Positions 36,480 through 44,586 of a stretch of 64,000 bases of DNA are shown one piece after another. The stretch is from contig NZ_WBJY01000001.1 of assembly GCF_008831085.1 (NCBI RefSeq), positions 1 through 64,000 of the forward strand, written 5' to 3'. Made by a program: the position numbers and the translations under genes. Numbering within the stretch: position 1 is the first letter of the stretch; each line of letters opens with the position of its first letter. The DNA comes from Pseudoclavibacter endophyticus (GTDB lineage: Bacteria; Actinomycetota; Actinomycetes; Actinomycetales; Microbacteriaceae). Below the pieces are notes generated by a model. It was given only the letters and a program-made list of their open reading frames with translations, did not search any database and was not told where the DNA came from.

Positions 36480-37678
36480 TGGCGAGTCCCTTCCGTCGAT
36501 CGCTCACCGATCCATGAGTTCCTGATCGCGGTCGCGTCGGCATTCTCCGGTCGCCCCGCGTGACGGTGCGCCGCGGGGCTGTTCGTGAACCGGGCGAACA
36601 CGTTGGGCAGTTTGAGGTGGCCGACATCGTCGTCGGGGAGATCGACATAGACCTGCCGCTGCGCGAAGTGCTGGTCTTCGAGCACGTCGGACATGCCGTA
36701 GACCGGGCCGACCGCCGCGCCCGTCGCCGCGAGCGCGTCGATCGCCTCGTCGCGCGTGCGCTCGCCGGCCCAGGCCCCGATGATGTCGTCGATCTCGTCG
36801 TAGTGCTGCACCCTCGCGGTGTTCGTCAGGTACCGCTCGTCCTCGTTCATGTCGTCGCGGCCGATCGCGCTGAAGATTCGGCGCGCCCCGGCCGGCGTCG
36901 CACCAGAGATGGCGAACCACTTGCCGTCCCCGCATCGGTAGGCACCGCGCGGTGCGGCGAATTCGAGGCGGTTCCCGTGCCGCTGCGGTTCCATGCCGGT
37001 GAACTGGTAGTCGAGGAACTGCGGCGTCAGGTAGGTGAAGAGCGGTTCGAGCAGGCTCACGTCGATCACGTCGCCGGTCGCGGAGCTCTCGCGCTTCAAG
37101 AGCGCTGCGAGCACGGCGATGGTCGCCGACATCGCGGCCGCGCTGTCTGCCATTGCTACCGGAGGGAGGGTGGGGGGGCCGTCGGGCCACCCATTCACGT
37201 TGACGAAGCCGACCATCGACTCGGCGACGGTGCCGAAGCCGGCGCGCTGCGCGTAGTCACCGTGTTGCCCGAATCCGCTGATACTCACGCACACCGCCGA
37301 TGGGTTGCGCTTGGACAGCGTGGGCAGGTCGAGCCCGTGGCGCGCGAGCGTTCCCGGCCGGAAGTTCTCGATGATCACGTCCGCGGCATCCACGAGCGCG
37401 AGCAGGGTTTCGCGGTCATCGTCGTCACCGAAGTCCAGTGAGATGGTGCGCTTGTTGCGACCGATGTACTTCCAGATCAGGCTGACATCGCCGACTTTCG
37501 TGCCCGTCAATCGGCAGGGGTCACCACCCGGTCGTTCGACCTTGACCACGTCGGCGCCGAGGTCGCCGAGGTAGGCGCCGACGAGTGGGCCCGCGATGAG
37601 TACGCCGAGATCGAGCACCTTGAGCCCTGCGAGCGGGCCGGTGGCCTGCACCTGGACGCCGGCGATGTCGTCCGTCAC
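36476..37678 (-). CDS. Family III CoA-transferase (CaiB/BaiF)
   Basis: The GTG at 37678 (GTGA overlap with the upstream gene) gives 400 aa. The N-terminus KVLDLGVLIAGPLVGAYLGDLGADVVKVE is characteristic. The expected catalytic Asp should be in the region of VCVSISGFGQHGDY to VGFVNVNGWPDGPP. It would move CoA between carboxylic acids, activating the acid released by the esterase. A long upstream frame shares the strand but is not protein-like, so the shorter start is used. Confidence 0.88.
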   Translation of the reverse strand: MTDDIAGVQVQATGPLAGLKVLDLGVLIAGPLVGAYLGDLGADVVKVERPGGDPCRLTGTKVGDVSLIWKYIGRNKRTISLDFGDDDDRETLLALVDAADVIIENFRPGTLARHGLDLPTLSKRNPSAVCVSISGFGQHGDYAQRAGFGTVAESMVGFVNVNGWPDGPPTLPPVAMADSAAAMSATIAVLAALLKRESSATGDVIDVSLLEPLFTYLTPQFLDYQFTGMEPQRHGNRLEFAAPRGAYRCGDGKWFAISGATPAGARRIFSAIGRDDMNEDERYLTNTARVQHYDEIDDIIGAWAGERTRDEAIDALAATGAAVGPVYGMSDVLEDQHFAQRQVYVDLPDDDVGHLKLPNVFARFTNSPAAHRHAGRPENADATAIRNSWIGERSTEGTRQ

Positions 37679-38190
37679 TGGATCTTCCCGAAGGGAAGAT
37701 CCGCCGGGAGCTGACCGATCGGCAGGCGCTTCGCCCCCGCGAGAAAGCGAACGACGCGGTGGGAGAATCTCCAGACACCGTCGGCCCCGCGTTCGAACTC
37801 GACGTCTTCGCTGGCGAAGCCAAGGAGCTCCGTCGCGCGGGTGCCGATGCCGCGGCCGCCCTCGACCTCGACAAGGTCGTACAGGGCAGCCACGAAACTG
37901 CCGGTCGCTCGGTCGGCGCCGGTCGCGGTCACGAGGATGTTCGTCGGCGTGTGCAGTGTGACGCGTCCCTCGTAGGAAAAGCGCACGCGCTCTAGCCGAT
38001 CTCTCATCGCCGTCTTGCCGACCATCGGTTTCCCCGAGACCGCATCGACCATGGCGGCCTCGTCCGTGTGCAGCTCGACCGCGTCGGCGACACGCCCCTG
38101 GTCCATCAGGTTGCAGAACTCGATGACCAGCTTCGTGCACGCGTTCTCGGCGAGAAGCGCATCGAGCCGCAGTGCTCGTTCCTCCGTCAA
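37675..38190 (-). CDS. SnoaL/NTF2-like domain protein
   Basis: The 171-aa protein starts at TTG 38190, with AAGGGGG upstream. It begins MTEERALRLDALLAENACTKLVIEFCNLMDQGR, a helix and sheet pattern of SnoaL-like polyketide cyclase and dehydratase proteins. Family function is often isomerisation or dehydration of small molecules. It heads the minus-strand cluster and shares a 101-bp divergent promoter region with the TetR gene. Its exact role is unknown. Confidence 0.8.
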   Translation of the reverse strand: MTEERALRLDALLAENACTKLVIEFCNLMDQGRVADAVELHTDEAAMVDAVSGKPMVGKTAMRDRLERVRFSYEGRVTLHTPTNILVTATGADRATGSFVAALYDLVEVEGGRGIGTRATELLGFASEDVEFERGADGVWRFSHRVVRFLAGAKRLPIGQLPADLPFGKIQ

Positions 38191-38209
38191 GATTCCCCCT
38201 TGAATCGAT

Positions 38210-38225
38210 GTAAGTCATAACTTAC
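38210..38225. promoter_or_regulatory. Palindromic operator candidate for the TetR regulator
   Basis: GTAAGT-CATA-ACTTAC is a perfect 6+4+6 inverted repeat, located 20 nt before the SnoaL-gene TTG and 66 nt before the TetR ATG. It contains a TTATGAC-like -10 on the minus strand. It fits a repressor site controlling the whole catabolic operon. Confidence 0.65.
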
Positions 38226-38291
38226 TTCCCGCGGTACGCGCCGTCAAGTGTGGACCCGCAGGGCCGGCGCGAGCTGACGTATCGTTGAACG

Positions 38292-38930
38292 ATGGCCAGC
38301 CCAACAGAGCGTTCAACCGAGGCACGGATTCTCGACAGCGCGATCATCGAGTTCGCGCAACGTGGGTTCGCGGGCGCTCGCGTCCAGGCCATCGCGGACG
38401 ACGCCCGCGCGAACATCCGGATGATCTATCACTACTTCCAGAGCAAGGAAGGTCTCTTCCGGGCCGTTATGCACGAGGTCTCACGGCGCCGGGCCGCAGA
38501 GCTCCGCGAAATGATGTCGACACCGCCGACAACGCTCGAGGAGTTGGCGGTGATCTTCTTCGACTCGTACTCACGTCAGCCATTGGGCACCAGACTGCTG
38601 CAGTGGGAGGCCCTCGAGTTCGACCGCAGCGACAAGGCCGACGCTGACGACTCGTGGGTCAACGCAGAGGAACGAAGCAGGGCGGCGACCGAGCGCGTCG
38701 AGCTGATCCGGCGAATGCAGGCGGCCGGACACCTGGACGCTGAGATCGATCCCGAGTCGTTGTACGTCGCACTCGTGGGCATCGCCCTGTCGCCACTCGT
38801 CTTTCCCGCACTGGTCGGCAGTGCCACCGGTCAGCATGGTTCCGACCCCGAATTCCGCGAGCGGTATCGACGAACGATCGCCACGCTCGCGAACCAGATC
38901 GCACCCGGGAAGGCCCTCGGCTCGAAATAG
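38292..38930 (+). CDS. TetR/AcrR family transcriptional regulator
   Basis: The 212-aa protein has an N-terminal HTH (TEARILDSAIIEFAQRGFAGARVQAIADDARANIRMIYHYF pattern, about residues 8-55), ending in the TetR-like YxYFxSKExLF motif. The C-terminal ligand domain is TetR-type. The ATG at 38292 is 6 nt after a TATCGT -10-like element at 38280, suggesting a leaderless transcript. It is divergent from the SnoaL-to-DppF cluster, and its operator candidate lies between them. Confidence 0.9.
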   Translation: MASPTERSTEARILDSAIIEFAQRGFAGARVQAIADDARANIRMIYHYFQSKEGLFRAVMHEVSRRRAAELREMMSTPPTTLEELAVIFFDSYSRQPLGTRLLQWEALEFDRSDKADADDSWVNAEERSRAATERVELIRRMQAAGHLDAEIDPESLYVALVGIALSPLVFPALVGSATGQHGSDPEFRERYRRTIATLANQIAPGKALGSK

Positions 38931-38994
38931 CCGCAGACGGGTCGCAACGCCGGCTTCGCCGCGGGTACGAGCGGCCCGCCGATGCTCGACTCGG

Positions 38995-40137
38995 TCAGTG
39001 AGCGCGCACGAGGTCGACGAGTCCTGCGCAGGGGTAGCTCTCGCCGTCGAAGCCGCGCTGCGACAGCATGACGACCGTCGCATCGTGGGCAGGCAGGTTC
39101 GTCCAGCTCGTTCCGAGGCCGCCGTCCCACCCGTACGATCCGTCACTACGCACGGCGAGTCCGTAACCCCAGCCGACGTCACCGAGGATGTCCGCACCCG
39201 GCCACACCCGGCCGCGCTGCTCGGGCGTCAGGTGGTTGCTCGTCATGACGTCGACCGTCTCTGGGTGGAGGATCGGCGCTCCGCCACGGCGGAGCATCCC
39301 GCCGAATCGCAGGTAATCGTCCACGGTCGACAGGAGACCGGCCCCGCCGTCGGGGAACGCCGGCGGACGTGACCATTCGCCTGCGGGCGGGTCGAAGACG
39401 GACAGGTCGTCACCGGATGGGAAGTAGGAGGTCGGGAGGCGATCGGCCTTCGGTGTCCAGAAGGACGTCTCGCTCATACCAAGCGGTTCGAGCACCCGCG
39501 AGCGCAGCACGTCGTCGAAGGGCCGGCCGGCGGCCCGCGCGGCGAGCACGCCGAGCACCTGCGAGCCCGAGTGGTAGAGCCAGCGCTCGCCCGGCTGCGC
39601 CATCAGCGGAAGCTCACCGAGTCGGGCGATCCAGGTGTCCGGGTCGGGCATCGATGCTGGATGCGGCGGGCCGATGGTCTCGAGGTCGCGTTCGCCTGCC
39701 GCCGAAACGATCGGCCACGGCTCGCCCTCGAACTGAGCCCCCTGCTGACCGAACCCCCACGTGAAGTCGAGGAGGTCGCGGACGAGGATGGGGCGCTCGG
39801 CCGGAACGGTGTCATCAATCGGACCCCGTGGGTCGCGCAACACTCGGCGATCGGCGAGCTCCGGCAGGAGGCGGTCGACGGGATCGTCGAGGCCCAGGAG
39901 GCCCTCCTCAACCAACCTCAGGACAACCGTCGCGGTGATCGGCTTCGTCATCGACGAGATGCGAAAGAGCGAATCACGAGCCATCGGCGGCCCATCGATC
40001 GAGAGGACGCCGGCCGCCGCGATATGCGTCTCGCCGCCGATTTCGACCCCAACAGCGATGCCAGGAGCCTCGCCTCGTTCAACCGATGCGGTGACGAGTG
40101 CGTCGATACGGTCGGTGAGCGTGCGCGTCAGCGACAT
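38995..40137 (-). CDS. Class C beta-lactamase-like serine hydrolase/esterase
   Basis: The 380-aa protein has the serine hydrolase core: SxxK as Ser62-Met-Thr-Lys65 (RISSMTKPITA), a YHS motif in ERWLYHSGSQV and a WDGG motif near residue 350. No signal peptide is evident, so it is probably a cytoplasmic esterase or peptidase rather than a secreted beta-lactamase. It ends 64 nt from the TetR gene and runs convergent to it. The 172 bp to the dehydrogenase gene are divergent. Confidence 0.88.
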   Translation of the reverse strand: MSLTRTLTDRIDALVTASVERGEAPGIAVGVEIGGETHIAAAGVLSIDGPPMARDSLFRISSMTKPITATVVLRLVEEGLLGLDDPVDRLLPELADRRVLRDPRGPIDDTVPAERPILVRDLLDFTWGFGQQGAQFEGEPWPIVSAAGERDLETIGPPHPASMPDPDTWIARLGELPLMAQPGERWLYHSGSQVLGVLAARAAGRPFDDVLRSRVLEPLGMSETSFWTPKADRLPTSYFPSGDDLSVFDPPAGEWSRPPAFPDGGAGLLSTVDDYLRFGGMLRRGGAPILHPETVDVMTSNHLTPEQRGRVWPGADILGDVGWGYGLAVRSDGSYGWDGGLGTSWTNLPAHDATVVMLSQRGFDGESYPCAGLVDLVRAH

Positions 40138-40309
40138 TGCGGCCTCCCTGCCTGTGCCCGCTCATTCTGGCGGAAGCCACGGTGGTTCCCGCGGCGCCGC
40201 GCAGGGGCCCGCAGCGCTGAGCGAGACGGCCCTGCGACCGTATCGACGCACGCACGAACGCACGTGCTAGGTTGACCGAACTCTTGGCAGCTGAGCGGAG
40301 GGCCGGCCC

Positions 40310-41449
40310 ATGAGAGCCATGACATACCGCGGTCCGTACAGAGTGCAGGTGGAGAACAAGGACGTTCCGGCGATCGAGCATCCCAACGATGCGATCATCC
40401 GGGTCACGCTTGCGGCGATCTGCGGATCGGACCTCCACCTCTACCACGGCATGATGCCCGATACCCGGGTGGGCACGACCTTCGGCCACGAGTTCATCGG
40501 CGTCGTCGAGCAGGTGGGCTCCTCGGTGCAGAACCTCTCGCCGGGCGACCGGGTGATGGTGCCGTTCAATGTGTACTGCGGATCCTGCTACTTCTGTTCC
40601 CGCGGACTCTTCTCGAACTGCCACAACGTCAATCCCAACGCGACCGCCGTCGGTGGCATCTACGGGTACTCCCACACCTGCGGTGGGTACGACGGTGGCC
40701 AGGCCGAGTTCGTGCGTGTGCCATTCGCTGACGTGGGACCCTCGGTCATCCCGGACTGGATGGGCGATGAGGACGCCCTCATGTGCACTGACGCCCTGGC
40801 GACCGGGTATTTCGGCGCGCAGCTCGGCGAGATCGTCGAGGGGGACACCGTCGTCGTCTTCGGTGCCGGGCCGGTCGGGCTGTACGCGGCGAAATCGGCA
40901 TGGTTCATGGGCGCCGGCCGCGTCATCGTTGTCGACCAGCTGGAGTACCGACTCGAGAAAGCGCGCAGTTTCGCCCACGCCGAGACCGTGAACTTCACCG
41001 AGTTCGACGACGTCGTGGTGCACCTCAAACGGACGACCGACGGCCTCGGCGCCGACGTGGTCATCGACGCGGTCGGCGCCGAGGCCGACGGCAACTTCAT
41101 CCAGCACGTCACGGCAACGAAGCTCAAGCTCCAGGGTGGTTCCCCAGTTGCGCTGAACTGGGCGATCGACGGGGTCCGCAAAGGCGGAACAGTCTCCGTC
41201 GTGGGCGCCTACGGGCCGATCTTCAGCGCCGTGAAGTTCGGTGACGCTCTCAACAAGGGGCTGACGCTCCGCATGAACCAGGCCCCGGTGAAGCGGCAGT
41301 GGCCTCGCCTGTTCGAACACATCCGCAACGGCCACCTCACGCCGAGCGACATCGTGACCCACCGCTTCCCACTCGAGGACGTGGCCGAGGCTTACCACGT
41401 CTTCTCCGCGAAGCTCGACGGCTGCATCAAGCCGGTCATCGTCCCCTGA
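40310..41449 (+). CDS. Zinc-dependent alcohol/formaldehyde dehydrogenase-like enzyme
   Basis: The 379-aa MDR has the catalytic zinc pattern Cys38, His60, Glu61 (CGSDLHLYHG, FGHEFIG) and structural-zinc cysteines 90, 93, 96 and 104. The NAD-binding GAGPVG lies near residue 185. The long insertions (YSHTCGGYDGGQAE and the LGADVVIDAVGAE region) resemble glutathione-independent formaldehyde dehydrogenases and Zn-dependent threonine or alcohol dehydrogenases. The substrate is not settled. GTTGACC lies near 40271. Next is a small ORF, then a formamidase. Confidence 0.88.
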   Translation: MRAMTYRGPYRVQVENKDVPAIEHPNDAIIRVTLAAICGSDLHLYHGMMPDTRVGTTFGHEFIGVVEQVGSSVQNLSPGDRVMVPFNVYCGSCYFCSRGLFSNCHNVNPNATAVGGIYGYSHTCGGYDGGQAEFVRVPFADVGPSVIPDWMGDEDALMCTDALATGYFGAQLGEIVEGDTVVVFGAGPVGLYAAKSAWFMGAGRVIVVDQLEYRLEKARSFAHAETVNFTEFDDVVVHLKRTTDGLGADVVIDAVGAEADGNFIQHVTATKLKLQGGSPVALNWAIDGVRKGGTVSVVGAYGPIFSAVKFGDALNKGLTLRMNQAPVKRQWPRLFEHIRNGHLTPSDIVTHRFPLEDVAEAYHVFSAKLDGCIKPVIVP

Positions 41450-41460
41450 GAGGAGCCGAT

Positions 41461-42054
41461 ATGAGCCCTGCCGACGACAGGATCCCCGTTTACACCTCCG
41501 CTGCGCCGCCGACGTCGTCCCCGGACGAACTCCGAGCCCGCATCCCGGGATGGGGCGTTGATCTCGATCTGGCGGACCGGCCCTCGCACCCGAAGGAGCA
41601 GTTCATACCGACCGGTGCCCATTGGGATTTTCCCGAGCGACAATCCGAGGATCGACCGCGCGAGCGCTCGATCGAGCACCAGATGCTGACGCCCGTGTTC
41701 GGGACGACCGCCCCCCTGCACGGGCTCTCCGGAGTTATTCGCCGGTTCGCCTACGCACGCTTCAGCGAAGCCCGCGCCGCCCACTGGCTGCTGCTGATGG
41801 CAGGCGACCGGGTCGAGGTGGTGGAGAGCCGTGTGCAATCGCTCGCCGCAGGTCGTCCCGACAACCCGATCATCGAGACCGGGGTGAAGGCGGAGGCTGC
41901 CCACGACGGGTACGCCGCACGGCGCGACAGCAACCGGTCCGACGTCCGGCACCAGTGGCTCGACCCGATCATCGTCGGGTGGCCGTGGCTCGTCGCGGGC
42001 GGCATCGGGGTCATCGCGCTCCGAGCACTGCGATTGCGCCGACGACGCAGCTAG
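41461..42054 (+). CDS. Hypothetical protein with C-terminal membrane helix
   Basis: The ATG at 41461 has GAGGAG upstream and follows the dehydrogenase stop by 11 nt, so it may be co-transcribed. The 197-aa product has a Pro/Ala-rich N-terminus, a mid region (LSGVIRRFAYARFSEARAAHWLLLMAGDRVEVVESRVQ) and a C-terminal helix (IIVGWPWLVAGGIGVIALRAL) followed by a basic tail. I do not recognise a domain. Confidence 0.75.
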   Translation: MSPADDRIPVYTSAAPPTSSPDELRARIPGWGVDLDLADRPSHPKEQFIPTGAHWDFPERQSEDRPRERSIEHQMLTPVFGTTAPLHGLSGVIRRFAYARFSEARAAHWLLLMAGDRVEVVESRVQSLAAGRPDNPIIETGVKAEAAHDGYAARRDSNRSDVRHQWLDPIIVGWPWLVAGGIGVIALRALRLRRRRS

Positions 42055-42251
42055 AAGGCGCCGGCCGAGAGCGGGTCAGTGACTGTCGGTACCGGCGTGC
42101 GATTCCAGGACGGGCGCGATCCACCCGTTCCACGATCACGACGGCTGCGCTCGACGGTTCGTCGAGGCGGGCTGGGATGGACGTCACCCGAGACAAAGAA
42201 TGACGTCCGATCAAGGGTTGCATCACCAGCAAGCCCGCGTACCGTGTGCGC

Positions 42252-43655
42252 ATGCCGGAGAATCTGTTCCCGCTGGATGCGACGAAGCCCTTCCATGCGC
42301 AAGAACGACTGGGCCACAACCGATGGCATCCGGACATCCCACCAGTGGCCACCGTGAAGCCGGGAGAGACGTTCCGAGTCGAGTGTCGCGACTGGTTCGA
42401 CGGCGCGGTCGGCAACAATGAGTCCGCCGAGGACGTGCTCACTGCCCCGTTCCATGCTGGCCACCAGCTCTCCGGGCCCTTCCGAGTGGCAGGGGCCGAA
42501 CCTGGGGACCTGCTGGTCGTGGACATCGTCGACGTCGGGCCGACTGATTCCGCTCGGACCGGCTCCCTTCCCGGCCAGGCGTGGGGCTACACGGGGATCT
42601 TCGCCCCCGGACACGGTGGCGGTTTCCTGCACGAGCACTTCCCCGACGCTTACAAGGCGATCTGGGACTTCCAGGACGGTCGGGCCAGTTCCCGGCACAT
42701 CCCCGGGGTGTCCTTCGCCGGGGCACCGCACCCGGGCGTGATGGGCACCGCGCCCTCGGCCGAGTTGTTGGCCCGGTGGAACAAGCGGGAGGCCGCACTG
42801 ACAGCCCGTCGACCGCTCCGGGTGCCCCCGCTGGCCCTCCCCCCGCTGCCCAAGGGCGCCCTGCTCGGCGCGGTGCCGGACGAGGACGCGGCCCGTCTTG
42901 CGCTTGAGGCAGCCCAGACCACCCCGCCGCGGGAGAACGGCGGCAACCAGGACATCAAGGACCTCACTCGCGGAAGCAGGGTGTTTTTCCCGGTGTTTGT
43001 CGAGGGGGCGAACCTGTCGGTGGGAGACCTGCACTTCTCACAGGGCGACGGGGAGATCACCCTCTGCGGGGCGATCGAGATGGGCGGATACGTTGACCTG
43101 CACGTCGATCTCATTCCCGGAGGGATGACGACCTACCGTGTGGACGGTCACGCAATCTTCGTTCCCGGTTCTGAGGCGCCGCGCCACGAGGACTGGATCT
43201 CGTTCTCGGGGATCTCCGTGACGAGCGACGATCGCCAGAGGTACCTCGACCCGTATCTGGCGTACCAACAGGCCTGTTTGCACGCCGTCGACTACCTGAC
43301 AGTCTTCGGCTACTCCAGGGAGCAGGCCTACCTGCTGCTGGGCGCGGCCCCGATCGAGGCCCACCTGTCTAGCGTGGTCGACTTCCCAAATGCCTGCGCG
43401 ACCCTCTACCTACCGACCGACATCTTCGATTTCGACATCTGCCCCGGCACTACAGGTCCACACCAGGTTTCCACCACCGACCACCCGCCACGAGCCGACG
43501 CCTCGCTGCTTCCCGAGGCCGACGTGCTGAGGGCGGTGCCCAAGCAAAAGCGCGCGCTGCTACCGGCTGCCCGGCGCCTCGGTGGGCGTGCAGCACGCCC
43601 GGTCAGTGCGGCCTTCGGCAGTTTGCGCAACCTCCTCAGCCGGCGCGGGGCGTAA
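42252..43655 (+). CDS. Formamidase/acetamidase FmdA family protein
   Basis: The ATG at 42252 is chosen. A GTG 6 nt upstream would add two residues. The protein is 467 aa with the FmdA/AmdA fold: HAGHQLSGPFRVAGAEPGDLLVVDI, GSLPGQAWGYTGIFAPGHGGGFLHEHF, IPGVSFAGAPHPGVMGTAPS, ENGGNQDIKDL and HVDLIPGGMTTYRVDG. It is expected to hydrolyse formamide or acetamide to the acid plus ammonia. The C-terminal basic tail of about 70 residues is longer than in typical FmdA. The gene lies 197 nt after the small ORF and has its own TACCGT-like -10 at 42240. Confidence 0.87.
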   Translation: MPENLFPLDATKPFHAQERLGHNRWHPDIPPVATVKPGETFRVECRDWFDGAVGNNESAEDVLTAPFHAGHQLSGPFRVAGAEPGDLLVVDIVDVGPTDSARTGSLPGQAWGYTGIFAPGHGGGFLHEHFPDAYKAIWDFQDGRASSRHIPGVSFAGAPHPGVMGTAPSAELLARWNKREAALTARRPLRVPPLALPPLPKGALLGAVPDEDAARLALEAAQTTPPRENGGNQDIKDLTRGSRVFFPVFVEGANLSVGDLHFSQGDGEITLCGAIEMGGYVDLHVDLIPGGMTTYRVDGHAIFVPGSEAPRHEDWISFSGISVTSDDRQRYLDPYLAYQQACLHAVDYLTVFGYSREQAYLLLGAAPIEAHLSSVVDFPNACATLYLPTDIFDFDICPGTTGPHQVSTTDHPPRADASLLPEADVLRAVPKQKRALLPAARRLGGRAARPVSAAFGSLRNLLSRRGA

Positions 43656-43762
43656 GCCCAATCGCGACAGGGTCCCCACGTCGCGCCCGGGAGCGGGTCC
43701 CTACGGTGAGACGTACCGTCTCGCCCCGGCTCCAGATCGGCGGGCTCTGACGAGGGAATACG

Positions 43763-43835
43763 TGGAGGCTAGGGGACTCGAACCCCTGACTTCGACCTTG
43801 CAAAGGTCGCACTCTACCAACTGAGTTAAGCCCCC
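43763..43835 (-). tRNA. tRNA-Ala (anticodon TGC)
   Basis: The minus strand folds as a standard tRNA. The acceptor GGGGGCT pairs with AGCCTCC with one G-T wobble. The anticodon stem CGACC/GGTCG encloses TTTGCAA, giving TGC. The T-arm CAGGGGTTCGAGTCCCCTA is intact. The discriminator is A and CCA is not encoded. It is the second of the Ile-Ala pair downstream of gyrA. Confidence 0.94.
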
Positions 43836-43862
43836 ATGTGGGTCACATATTGAGTTGAGGAA

Positions 43863-43906
43863 GCCTGCTCGCACAGCAGGTGCTCTGCCAATCGAGCTAC
43901 GTCCCC
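43863..43906 (-). pseudogene. Truncated tRNA remnant
   Basis: The minus strand reads GGGGACG then TAGCTCGATTGGCAGAGCA, an acceptor strand and D-arm. An anticodon stem CCTGC/GCAGG follows with loop TGTGCGA. Position 33 of the loop is G rather than the universal U, and no variable or T-arm follows. The 3' half is missing, so it cannot be a functional tRNA. It lies between tRNA-Ile and tRNA-Ala. Confidence 0.6.
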
Positions 43907-43952
43907 GGGACCACGCACCGACGGATCTTGCGTTCGAACCGTCCGGCGCTTG

Positions 43953-44026
43953 TGGGGCTACCAGGACTTGAACCTGGGACCTCTTCGTTATCAGCGAAGC
44001 GCTCTAACCGCCTGAGCTATAGCCCC
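43953..44026 (-). tRNA. tRNA-Ile (anticodon GAT)
   Basis: The acceptor GGGGCTA pairs with TAGCCCC. The anticodon stem CTTCG/CGAAG encloses CTGATAA, giving GAT. D- and T-arms are intact. CCA is not encoded. It follows the DUF3566 gene at 56 nt, in the standard gyrA-DUF3566-tRNA-Ile-tRNA-Ala order. Confidence 0.95.
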
Positions 44027-44081
44027 GAATTACAACCCCGCTACTGTAGCGCATCCTCAGTCGGCGGGCGAAATCCGCGTG

Positions 44082-44489
44082 TCAGCTGTTGGTGAAGCCG
44101 AAGACGAGGCCGCCCGTGATCTTGACGGAGAGGTTGTAGAAAAACGCCGCGACGGCGGTGAGGGCCGTGAACGCCACGAGGTTCAACAGCGACACGACGG
44201 CAACGGCCACCATGAGGGGACCGAACTCGACGAAGTTCGAAATGCTCACCGTCTCGGTGCCCGACACGTCGTTCAGCAGGCTGTTGACCGAGTCGAACAC
44301 TCCGGTCTGCACGAGCACCGTCCACAGCAACGCAACGGTGACGAGGGCGACGACGACCCCGCACGCGCTCACCAGCAGCGCGAGCTTGACCGCCGACCAG
44401 AAGTCGACGTGCACGAGCCGCAAGCGAACCTGTTTACTCGCGGTCTTGCGCGTCGACTTCTTGGCGAGCTTCTCAGCAACGCTTGTCAT
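44082..44489 (-). CDS. DUF3566 transmembrane protein
   Basis: The 135-aa protein has a Lys/Thr-rich cytoplasmic start (MTSVAEKLAKKSTRKTASKQVRLRL), then helices at about residues 33-58 (SAVKLALLVSACGVVVALVTVALL) and 90-120. These include FGPLMVAVAVVSLLNLVAFTALTAVAAFFYN. It is the DUF3566 protein conserved just downstream of gyrA in actinobacteria (like Rv0007, which is longer). Its function is unknown. It lies 97 nt from gyrA, so it may belong to the same transcript. Confidence 0.88.
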   Translation of the reverse strand: MTSVAEKLAKKSTRKTASKQVRLRLVHVDFWSAVKLALLVSACGVVVALVTVALLWTVLVQTGVFDSVNSLLNDVSGTETVSISNFVEFGPLMVAVAVVSLLNLVAFTALTAVAAFFYNLSVKITGGLVFGFTNS

Positions 44490-44586
44490 TGATCACACCC
44501 TCTTGCGCTCATGGGGCCTCGCATGGAGACCCCGTCGAGTCTGGCACACGCGCGCCGACGGGTCACACCTGCGTCACGCAGAGACC

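Noticed and set aside
41299..41460. Longer N-terminus for the hypothetical protein at 41461
   Set aside because: The extension overlaps the dehydrogenase gene end, has no ribosome site and is Arg/Pro-rich. ATG 41461 has GAGGAG upstream.
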